A DNA stretch of 11,640 bases, from the NCBI GenBank assembly GCA_023265355.1, contig JAHFTZ010000026.1, forward strand, positions 1-11,640, read 5' to 3'. Positions 1 to 5,805 of the stretch are shown here, piece by piece; position 1 is the stretch's first letter, and each line of letters begins with the position of its first letter. The position numbers and the translations under genes were made by a program. Under the pieces are notes generated by a model that made no database searches, had not been told where the DNA came from, and saw only the letters and a list, made by a program, of their open reading frames with translations. This DNA is from Terriglobus sp. Lineage in GTDB: Bacteria > Acidobacteriota > Terriglobia > Terriglobales > Acidobacteriaceae.

Positions 1-863
1 GCTCCGGTGCGGTCGGCGTCGAGTTCGCCTCGATCATGAAGAGCTTCAACGCCGAGGTCACCATCATCGAGATGCTCGATCGCGTTGTTCCCGCAGAGGA
101 CGCCGAGATCTCGAAGGAGTTCCTGCGCCAATACAAGAAGAAGGGCATCAACGTTCATGTCTCCGCCAAGGTCGACAAGATCGAAGAGACCAAGACCGGC
201 GTGAAGGTGCACTTCACCAAGTCCGACGGCACCGGCGAGATCAAGGAGGCCGACAAGGTCCTCGTCGCCGTGGGCCGCGCTCCGCGCACCTACGACGTCG
301 GCATCGACAAGACGAAGATCAAGCTCGACCGCGGCTTCATCCACACCAACGAGTGGATGGAGACGGAAGAGCCCGGCATCTACGCCATCGGCGACATCGT
401 CGCCGGCCTGCCGCAGCTCGCGCACTCCGGCTCCATGTGCGGAGCCGTCGCCGCTGCACGCATCGCGGGCAAGTACGCGAAGCCGGTGACGCGCTTCCGC
501 GTTCCGGGCGCGACGTACTCCGAACCGCAGGTCGGTTCCGTCGGCATGACGGAGGCGGTCGCGAAGGAGAAGGGCTACGACGTGAAGGTGGGCAAGTTCC
601 CGCTCGCCGGAAACTCCAAGGCCACGATCCTCGACGCGCATGACGGCTTTGTCAAAGTCGTCGCCGATGCGAAGTATGGCGAGATCCTGGGCGTCCACAT
701 CATCGGCCCCTTCGCCACGGAACTCATCGCAGAAGCCGTCGTCGCCATGGACGCCGAGATGACCGTCGAAGAGATGATGACGGTGATCCACGCCCACCCC
801 ACGCTCAGCGAAAGCCTGCTCGATGGCTTCAGCGCTGTGTATGGAATGGCTTTAAACGCGTAG
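1..863 (+). CDS. lpdA: dihydrolipoyl dehydrogenase (E3), C-terminal part, 5' end outside window
   Basis: This is the FAD-dependent E3 subunit of 2-oxoacid dehydrogenase complexes (pyruvate, 2-oxoglutarate or branched-chain) or of the glycine cleavage system. It reoxidises dihydrolipoyl groups with NAD+ in the cytoplasm. The open frame runs in from the left edge (codons start at base 3), so about 286 residues are visible of a protein normally near 470. The window opens in the NAD-binding Rossmann motif (SGAVGVEFAS). It continues through the FAD-contact motif (AIGDIVAGLPQLAH, about bases 375-425) and the dimerisation domain to the C-terminal active-site signature HAHPTLSE (about bases 789-812), whose His and Glu form the catalytic dyad with the partner subunit. 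The redox-active disulfide motif lies upstream of the window. The first ATG in the window (36) is internal. An intrinsic terminator follows 17 bases after the stop. Which complex it serves cannot be told from here. Confidence 0.96.
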   Translation, partial: SGAVGVEFASIMKSFNAEVTIIEMLDRVVPAEDAEISKEFLRQYKKKGINVHVSAKVDKIEETKTGVKVHFTKSDGTGEIKEADKVLVAVGRAPRTYDVGIDKTKIKLDRGFIHTNEWMETEEPGIYAIGDIVAGLPQLAHSGSMCGAVAAARIAGKYAKPVTRFRVPGATYSEPQVGSVGMTEAVAKEKGYDVKVGKFPLAGNSKATILDAHDGFVKVVADAKYGEILGVHIIGPFATELIAEAVVAMDAEMTVEEMMTVIHAHPTLSESLLDGFSAVYGMALNA

Positions 864-880
864 TTTTATTTGATAGAAAG

Positions 881-917
881 AACGGCGCGGGGTCGATGAC
901 CTCCGCGCCGTTTTCTT
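881..917 (+). terminator. intrinsic terminator of lpdA
   Basis: A 10-bp GC-rich stem pairs 881-890 (AACGGCGCGG) with 903-912. It is extended by GGTC (891-894) pairing GACC (898-901) around a 3-base loop, with one bulged T at 902. The stem runs into TTTTCTTT at 911-918. It lies just after the lpdA stop and reads correctly for the plus strand. Confidence 0.9.
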
Positions 918-1055
918 TAGTTTGAGTACGGGTCTTCTGAGACGAAGTTGATGGGCATGCGGAAGGCGCGTTGACAGAACTGATCAAATCAAGTCGCCGA
1001 AAGATAACTTTGTGACGGGATGTAAAACTAGCTTGTGACGTGGAGCACGAATGGA

Positions 1056-1760
1056 ATGAAAAGGCCGATCTGGGTCATTGGCGGACTTCTCTTCTCGATT
1101 TCCTGCGTCATCCTCTGGGCTATCACTGCCATGGACTATGGAGACTCCGCCGCCGTGGGGAGATACACCTTTGGACGGGCAGGAGAAACTTCTACGCTCG
1201 TACTAAACGCAGACCACACTTTTCAGCAGACTCGGAGACTTGGAAATCTCGAACAACAATCGCAAGGGACATGGAGGCATCTAGGAGAAGGAGGTATTTC
1301 CTTTTCGAAAGAATTTCTTGTGGTTTCGGGTGATGAACCCGAACCGGACGGAACAACCTATAGCGATATGCATAAGACTTTTGGCTTGTTTACCTCCCTG
1401 AGGTTGCGGCAATATCACGTCCTTTGGTATGGCAAGAAGGATTCTCACGCTTCCGTCCAGGGAACGTATGTAGGTGACGAGCCAGGCGTGACTGCGACGT
1501 TAGTACTAAACGCAGATCATTCGTTTGATCAGACCGTCATGCACGGGCCGACTGAAAAGCATGCAACCGGAACTTGGAACCAGGACGTCGACGGAACGAT
1601 TCGGTTTTCTAATTCCTTCCTCAAGACCTCTGGAGAACCACTCGGTCCCAATGAACTCGCCTCGTCCCCTGACCCAAAGGGGTCGAACCTTCAGATTGAA
1701 GTTTCTATGTCCAAGCACATCCCGCAACCTATATTTCGTAAACTTCTCACGACTAGGTGA
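1056..1760 (+). CDS. membrane-anchored protein with two tandem copies of a beta-rich module; function unknown
   Basis: I do not recognise this family. I chose ATG 1056 (234 residues, MKRPIW...) because GGAG at 1042-1045 sits 10 bases upstream; a GTG at 1035 in the same frame has no clear ribosome site. One hydrophobic segment at the N-terminus (residues about 4-23: IWVIGGLLFSISCVILWAI) should act as an uncleaved anchor or signal, leaving the rest outside the cytoplasm. The exterior part holds an internal duplication: TLVLNADHTF recurs as TLVLNADHSF exactly 101 codons later, and each copy continues through GTW, an ISF/IRF-type strand and SGDEP/SGEPL. The alternating strands and Gly-Thr-Trp pattern suggest a lipocalin-like or other small beta-sandwich fold, which is inference. 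Base composition is clearly lower in GC than lpdA (26 of 60 G+C at 1201-1260, against 43 of 60 at 241-300). It stands alone, facing the convergent gene at 1828-2295. Confidence 0.7.
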   Translation: MKRPIWVIGGLLFSISCVILWAITAMDYGDSAAVGRYTFGRAGETSTLVLNADHTFQQTRRLGNLEQQSQGTWRHLGEGGISFSKEFLVVSGDEPEPDGTTYSDMHKTFGLFTSLRLRQYHVLWYGKKDSHASVQGTYVGDEPGVTATLVLNADHSFDQTVMHGPTEKHATGTWNQDVDGTIRFSNSFLKTSGEPLGPNELASSPDPKGSNLQIEVSMSKHIPQPIFRKLLTTR

Positions 1761-1799
1761 TTGCGCAGAAACGAGCTAATTTAGCTACGAGCGTTTTTC

Positions 1800-1824
1800 C
1801 TATGCTCGCAATCCGCGAGCATAG
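1800..1824. terminator. hairpin between convergent genes, possible terminator
   Basis: A perfect 10-bp stem pairs 1800-1809 (CTATGCTCGC) with 1815-1824 around a 5-base loop. It sits between the stop codons of two convergent genes (1760 and 1828). Neither strand has a U-tract after the stem; five T's precede it on the plus strand. It may therefore act as an atypical terminator or 3'-end stabiliser. Confidence 0.4.
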
Positions 1825-1827
1825 TAC

Positions 1828-2295
1828 TTACGGTCGCTTTGTGACGATAGGCGTGGCCTGATGGCGTGCGAGTTGCCAATGACCGTCACGGTAGACGAAA
1901 GTGTTGGCGAACCGCAGGTCAAACTTTCCGGTGTGCCCTTTGTAGCTGCCTTCGAGATGCTCCACGCCGGTCACCAGGGCGGCCTGGCCGTAGATGTGGA
2001 CCTGCATCTCGTCGTCTGTGATGACGCTTGGCTTGAGATCGCCGGAAGAGAACATGGAAAGATCTTTCGCTCGTGAGGACTCGCTGCCGTCCATATTGCC
2101 GACGGTAAACTCCTTCGCATAGAAGCTCTCCAGGAAGGCGAGGTCAGCATGCTTGCGAGCCTCGGCCCAGTCATGTTGAAGCTTGATTAAGGTGTTGTCG
2201 TCGGCGTTCGATTGTGCGTGAGAAGGCAACGCGGCGAGAAATGCGAACGTGGAGGCCAGGACGAAGCGAAGGGACGGTGAAGCCAGTCGAATCAT
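1828..2295 (-). CDS. secreted DUF4440 / SnoaL-like (NTF2-fold) protein
   Basis: This is an exported protein of 155 residues with an NTF2-like fold. Such domains bind small ligands or act as simple hydratases or isomerases; for most exported DUF4440 members no reaction is known. I start at ATG 2295 (MIRLASPS...) because GGAGAG lies 4 bases upstream. The longer reading to 2361 lacks this site and buries the signal peptide. A typical signal peptide runs to about residue 28 (hydrophobic core FVLASTFAFLAAL, then SHAQ). The mature domain shows the family pattern: LIKLQHDWAEARKHADLAFLESFYAKEF near its start, a DGSESS turn, strands around MQVHIYGQAALVTGVEHLEG, and the closing FANTFVYRDGHWQLARHQ motif. 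It is downstream of, and codirectional with, the barrel gene at 2453-3007, separated by 157 bp containing a strong hairpin, so it probably has its own promoter. Confidence 0.85.
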   Translation of the reverse strand: MIRLASPSLRFVLASTFAFLAALPSHAQSNADDNTLIKLQHDWAEARKHADLAFLESFYAKEFTVGNMDGSESSRAKDLSMFSSGDLKPSVITDDEMQVHIYGQAALVTGVEHLEGSYKGHTGKFDLRFANTFVYRDGHWQLARHQATPIVTKRP

Positions 2296-2391
2296 AATTC
2301 TCTCCGGTTGAAGAGCATGCTTGAACGCTTTACCGGGATGATAACGACCGGGCCAAGTCATTTCCAGTTAGAAGTACAGCTTCTCGGCACG

Positions 2392-2426
2392 ATGAAGGGT
2401 CGAGAACGCGCTCTCGACCCCTTCAT
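2392..2426. terminator. long hairpin downstream of the barrel gene, probable terminator without T-tract
   Basis: Positions 2392-2405 (ATGAAGGGTCGAGA) pair with 2412-2426 over 14 bp, with one extra C in the right arm (2418-2421) and a 6-base loop (ACGCGC). It lies 26 bases past the stop of the minus-strand gene 2453-3007 and about 97 bases upstream of the start at 2295. No U-run follows on either strand, so it could instead be a processing site, an attenuator or an operator. Confidence 0.45.
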
Positions 2427-2452
2427 GCTTCGTTTAGTCCTGCGTTCAGTCC

Positions 2453-3007
2453 TCAGTGAATGGCGATCAGTAGACCGGCGCTCATTCCAACGGATTGCTG
2501 ATGACCACGCGCAAAGCTGTAGTCGTAGGCGGGTTCGATGAACCAGCCGAAGCGATGTCTGTGGGCTGGCCAGAACATGAAGTCTCCGGCTACCTCACCT
2601 GATACCGAGTTCGTCGTTCTGCCGTTCTGCTTCAGATGAACCCACTGCGGGCCGACGCCAAACATGAACTCCGCTTTGGGCGAGATCGTCCATGGTTTTT
2701 TGAAGAGCAGATCCGTGTCCCACTCCGTTGCGTTGCGGGTGAAGAAGGGCGTGACGCCTGCTTCCAGTTCAAGCCAATGTTCGACCGGTGTTGTCTCCAC
2801 TGCGAAGTTTGGCGCAAAGGACGCCGCACCTCCAGTAAAGTTCCAGCTTGTCGAGGCACCGATCTCAAGGATGGCCACAGAGTCCTTCTCTTCGGAGGCT
2901 CTCGCTGGCTTATAAGAGTCGTCCGTTGCTCCGACCTGGCCATGGGAAGGCAGAGTCAATGGCAAAAAGGCGCACGCAATCGCGAGCGCATAAACATGGG
3001 TACGCAT
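2453..3007 (-). CDS. exported probable outer-membrane beta-barrel protein, hypothetical
   Basis: This 184-residue exported protein has no sure family. The start at ATG 3007 is supported by AGGAGAG seven to eight bases upstream. A signal peptide covers residues 1 to about 23 (MRTHVYALAIACAFLPLTLP, SHGQ). After a short charged linker, the rest alternates amphipathic strands with turns: ILEIGASTSWNFTGGAASF, NFAVETTPVEHWLELEAGVTPFF, DTDLLFKKPWTISPKAEFMFGVGPQWVHL, GEVAGDFMFWPAHRHRFGWFIEPAYDYSF, QSVGMSAGLLIAIH. Dense aromatic residues next to Gly and the repeated strand-turn pattern fit an 8-strand outer-membrane barrel of the OmpA or OmpW size class. The last residue is His rather than the usual Phe or Trp, so insertion into the outer membrane is unproven. 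It sits 54 bp downstream of the Cys-rich gene and is probably cotranscribed with it. A periplasmic soluble beta-protein is the main alternative. Confidence 0.75.
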   Translation of the reverse strand: MRTHVYALAIACAFLPLTLPSHGQVGATDDSYKPARASEEKDSVAILEIGASTSWNFTGGAASFAPNFAVETTPVEHWLELEAGVTPFFTRNATEWDTDLLFKKPWTISPKAEFMFGVGPQWVHLKQNGRTTNSVSGEVAGDFMFWPAHRHRFGWFIEPAYDYSFARGHQQSVGMSAGLLIAIH

Positions 3008-3061
3008 AGATCTCTCCTGGGTTCGCTGTAAGGTTGTCCTGCCAGAGGCAGGCAGTACAGG

Positions 3062-3403
3062 CTACGAGCGAGAGATGCGCGGAGGACGGAGGAAGGGCGA
3101 ACGAGGCGTGCGTGGAGGCGACAGCGGCGTTAACCGGGACGCGTCTCTCTCCACCACGAGCGAGGTGGAGATCGGACGGCTATCGGAAAGCCAATGAAAT
3201 CCGCAGCAGGCGCAGATCCCGTTGCAGGTGTCCGGTTCAGGCAGCGCAGAGTGTCGTACGGATGGTTGCGACGAAGAAGAGAGCGTCATCGTATGAAACC
3301 CATCGCAGAGGTCGCAGTGCGGAGAACTGACGGGGAGCCACGCCAGCACCATGCACAGAAGCCCTGCAGCGATGCGAATCCGGACTGATGCGGCGCGTCC
3401 CAT
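3062..3403 (-). CDS. small Cys-rich exported protein, possible metal-binding protein, function unknown
   Basis: I do not recognise this protein. From ATG 3403 it has 113 residues: a basic N-terminus, a hydrophobic segment (about residues 10-27, IAAGLLCMVLAWLPVSS), then two Cys clusters. The first is HCDLCDG (C30, C33). The second is CNGICACCGFHW (C60, C64, C66, C67, with H70). The C-terminal 40 residues are rich in Pro, Arg and Ser. Six cysteines and several histidines outside the membrane suggest metal binding or structural disulfides, which is inference. The start is uncertain. The frame stays open to 3550, with another ATG at 3475, but the hydrophobic segment directly after Met 3403 makes that start the best export signal; none has a convincing Shine-Dalgarno site. 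The next gene on the same strand is 54 bp downstream. The upstream neighbour, divergent across about 200 bp, is the nine-haem cytochrome. Confidence 0.6.
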   Translation of the reverse strand: MGRAASVRIRIAAGLLCMVLAWLPVSSPHCDLCDGFHTMTLSSSSQPSVRHSALPEPDTCNGICACCGFHWLSDSRPISTSLVVERDASRLTPLSPPRTPRSPFLRPPRISRS

Positions 3404-3601
3404 CTCATGATCATAAAGGCGAAGCGGACCCGGAGTAGATCGCGTATTCTCAGCGTGGTTGATCGTGCGATTCATTGATGAAAGGCCGAAGGTTGAGTTC
3501 GCGGAAAAGCGGAGGATTAGCCCAGGACTATCGCATTCGATCCGTGGCATGGATTTAGTAGAAGCGCTGTACCGAGCGATTTCCTGAGGGGGACTTCGAT
3601 C
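3404..3601. promoter_or_regulatory. divergent intergenic region, expected promoters for the Cys-rich gene and the cytochrome
   Basis: These 198 bp separate two divergently read genes, so promoters for both should lie here. I could not assign a convincing -35/-10 pair. The cytochrome has a strong ribosome site, GAGGGGG at 3586-3592, nine bases before its ATG. If the Cys-rich protein starts further upstream than 3403, the shared region shrinks accordingly. Confidence 0.4.
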
Positions 3602-5257
3602 ATGAGAACGTTGAGTAGGACAGGCTGGGTTTTACTGAGTATCGCGGTGATCGTTTTGGCCGTGACCACCACGATCAAGATGCGCGGTTTCGGAGCGACA
3701 GAGAAACCTTCGCGTATCGAAGCCGCGCTCGCGCGCGGTGTGCGCAACTTTGCTATCCCGCGTGCCGAAGCCCATCGTGTGAATCCATATCCCAGTGATG
3801 CTCTTGCGCAGCAACAGGGCCGCGAACTGTTCCTGACCCGCTGCGCTGTCTGTCATGGAGTGGATGGAAGCGGTGCTACACCGATCGGCCAGAACACCTC
3901 TCCGCGCGTACCGGACCTGCGGTCTGTTGCGACGCAAGATCTCTCCGACGGACAGATCCACTACATCATTGAAAACGGTGTGCAACTGACAGGCATGCCT
4001 GCCATGCCCGGTCTGCGCTCTCCGGCAAAGGAAGATAGCTGGGCGCTGGTCTCCTACATTCGCAGCATGCGCACTACTTCGAATATTGATGCGAAGAGGC
4101 TGCGGGCTTCCACGGAGAATGCTCACTATGTTGGTTCTCAATCCTGTCAGAGTTGCCATGCGGACATTTACGAACGGTGGAAGAAGACACCGATGGCGAA
4201 TGTGGTGCGCGATCCTCGACAACATCCTGACGCTATCCTTCCTGATCTGAAGACGAACAACGTGGCCAAGTTCACGGCGGATCAGGTCGCACTCGTCTAC
4301 GGCAGCATCTGGAAGCAGCGCTACTTCACCAAAATCGGAGACGACTATTACCCGCTGTCCGCGCAGTGGGACATTGGGAACAAGAAATGGATGAAGTACC
4401 ACGTTCCCGATACGGGTGCGGACTGGTGGACTGCCTACTACCCCTCAGACAATCTACAGCGGCCGACCGGGCCGACGTGTGACGGATGCCACTCGGTGAA
4501 CTATGACATTCACACCAAGCAGGTCACGGAATGGAATGTGGGCTGTGAACGTTGCCACGGACCGGGAAGTGAACACGTTGCTCATCCGACGCGCTTGAAT
4601 ATTCAGAATCCTTCGCAGATGGATTCTGTCGCTTCGAACGACACCTGTATTCAGTGCCACTCGCAGGGTCAGCCGAAGACGAAGCTGATCGAAGGCAAGG
4701 CATACGACTGGCCTGTGGGTTATCACGTAGGCAAGAATTTACAGGACTACTGGAACCTTGAAGACATCACGCTCGGGCAGACGGATTTTCTGCACTTTGC
4801 CGACGGCACAGCGCACAAGAACCGGATGCAGGGCAATGATTTTATCCAGAGCGTGATGTATGAAAAGGGTGTCACCTGCGCCTCATGCCATGACGTTCAC
4901 GGAACCGGCAACTACGCGCAGTTGCGTAAGCCTGCGGACAAGATCTGCCTTGATTGCCACGCCGCGAATTCACCGAATGGTCCCCACGTGGCCAGCCTGG
5001 AAGAGCATACCCATCACAAGGCCGGAAGCCCTGGCAGTCAGTGCATCGCCTGCCATATGCCCAAGATCGAAGCACAGGGCGTACCGGGAGCTTTCGTTCG
5101 CTCCCACACCTTCAAGTTCATCTCTCCGGCGATGACGGATAAGTACAAGATCCCCAACAGCTGCACGAGTTGTCATAAGGACAAGTCAACGGATTGGGCG
5201 ACCAAGGAGCTTCTTACCTGGAAGGAGATTTCACCGTGGCGCGTGGCGCAGAGGTGA
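3602..5257 (+). CDS. nine-haem c-type cytochrome: N-terminal monohaem domain fused to octahaem c554-like domain
   Basis: This is an exported electron-transfer protein of 551 residues. ATG 3602 follows GAGGGGG (3586-3592). A hydrophobic N-terminal segment (residues 8-24) serves as signal or anchor. Nine CXXCH haem sites are visible: CAVCH 81-85, CQSCH 182, CDGCH 293, CERCH 315, CIQCH 349, CASCH 426, CLDCH 449, CIACH 481 and CTSCH 521 (first Cys of each). The first belongs to a class I monohaem cytochrome domain (about 70-157). Its GMPAMPG motif near 131-137 supplies the likely axial Met. The other eight form a multihaem module resembling the cytochrome c554 / doubled-CXXCH group, starting with the typical YVGSQSCQSCHADIYERW. 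It should sit in the periplasm and pass electrons to or from an unknown partner. No maturation or terminal oxidase gene is adjacent. Related acidobacterial proteins often carry C-terminal TPR repeats; this one ends soon after the last haem. The reaction, if any, cannot be assigned. Confidence 0.92.
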   Translation: MRTLSRTGWVLLSIAVIVLAVTTTIKMRGFGATEKPSRIEAALARGVRNFAIPRAEAHRVNPYPSDALAQQQGRELFLTRCAVCHGVDGSGATPIGQNTSPRVPDLRSVATQDLSDGQIHYIIENGVQLTGMPAMPGLRSPAKEDSWALVSYIRSMRTTSNIDAKRLRASTENAHYVGSQSCQSCHADIYERWKKTPMANVVRDPRQHPDAILPDLKTNNVAKFTADQVALVYGSIWKQRYFTKIGDDYYPLSAQWDIGNKKWMKYHVPDTGADWWTAYYPSDNLQRPTGPTCDGCHSVNYDIHTKQVTEWNVGCERCHGPGSEHVAHPTRLNIQNPSQMDSVASNDTCIQCHSQGQPKTKLIEGKAYDWPVGYHVGKNLQDYWNLEDITLGQTDFLHFADGTAHKNRMQGNDFIQSVMYEKGVTCASCHDVHGTGNYAQLRKPADKICLDCHAANSPNGPHVASLEEHTHHKAGSPGSQCIACHMPKIEAQGVPGAFVRSHTFKFISPAMTDKYKIPNSCTSCHKDKSTDWATKELLTWKEISPWRVAQR

Positions 5258-5292
5258 AGACGGCCATATCGATCTCGCTGGCAGAGCGGGGA

Positions 5293-5805
5293 CTAGAGCT
5301 GCAGGTCTTTTTCAAGCAGGATAAGGCTGTAGTCTCTATCCACTCGGTCTCGAAGAACACCCGGCACCTCGCCCACCACTCGAAAACCATACCGCTGATA
5401 GCGTTCGAGGAGATCCGGACGCAGATTCAGTACATTCCCCTCAATGAGTCGGCAGCCCTGTTGCCTGCAAAATTGCTCTCCCGCGCGAAGGAGCCGTCCG
5501 CCCATGCCGCTCCTGCGTCTCTCCGGACTTACCGCCAACAGGCCCAGGTAGCCCCTACCGTGTCCTCGAATTTCCGCATAAATCGAGCCAGCCATCTGTC
5601 CTTTCTCTTCGATTAGGAGAAAGTGACCGATCTCCAAAAGATGTGCGATCTCTTCTGTGTCGCTCCGGCCCCTGATCAAATGCGGGTTCTCATCGAGAAA
5701 AGATCCATTAATAAAAGAGACCAATGAATCAAGATCTTCCGTTGTAGCCATGCGAGAAAAGAGTGGAGGCGATAAATCGTCTTGAGTCGCTATTTGATTT
5801 GTCAT
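5293..5805 (-). CDS. GNAT-family N-acetyltransferase
   Basis: This 170-residue cytoplasmic acetyltransferase transfers acetyl from acetyl-CoA to an amine; the substrate is unknown. The start at ATG 5805 is chosen because it overlaps the permease stop in a four-base ATGA junction, giving translational coupling and making a separate Shine-Dalgarno site unnecessary (none is evident). The frame is open upstream to 5865, but that part lies inside the permease. GNAT motif A is clear at residues 87-106 (LGLLAVSPERRRSGMGGRLL), with the acetyl-CoA pyrophosphate loop R97-R-S-G-M-G. Motif B follows with N124, then RYQRYGFRVVGE near 135-146, the usual Y-x-x-x-GF element. The length fits single-domain GNATs. 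The arrangement suggests it modifies an amino acid or amine brought in by the permease, which is inference. Its stop is 35 bp from the stop of the convergent cytochrome gene, with no obvious terminator in the gap. Confidence 0.9.
   Translation of the reverse strand: MTNQIATQDDLSPPLFSRMATTEDLDSLVSFINGSFLDENPHLIRGRSDTEEIAHLLEIGHFLLIEEKGQMAGSIYAEIRGHGRGYLGLLAVSPERRRSGMGGRLLRAGEQFCRQQGCRLIEGNVLNLRPDLLERYQRYGFRVVGEVPGVLRDRVDRDYSLILLEKDLQL

Noticed and set aside
971..976. Consensus TTGACA upstream of the duplicated-module gene as a -35 box
   Set aside because: No acceptable -10 hexamer lies 16-18 bases downstream; the nearest AT-rich hexamer (GATAAC at 1003) is 26 bases away.
3632..4402. 256-codon minus-strand open frame inside the cytochrome gene
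   Set aside because: The plus strand encodes ordered CXXCH sites, and the antisense product has no coherent domain or start signal.
5258..5292. Possible terminator between the convergent cytochrome and GNAT genes
   Set aside because: Only a 4-bp stem can be drawn in the 35-bp gap and there is no T-run on either strand.
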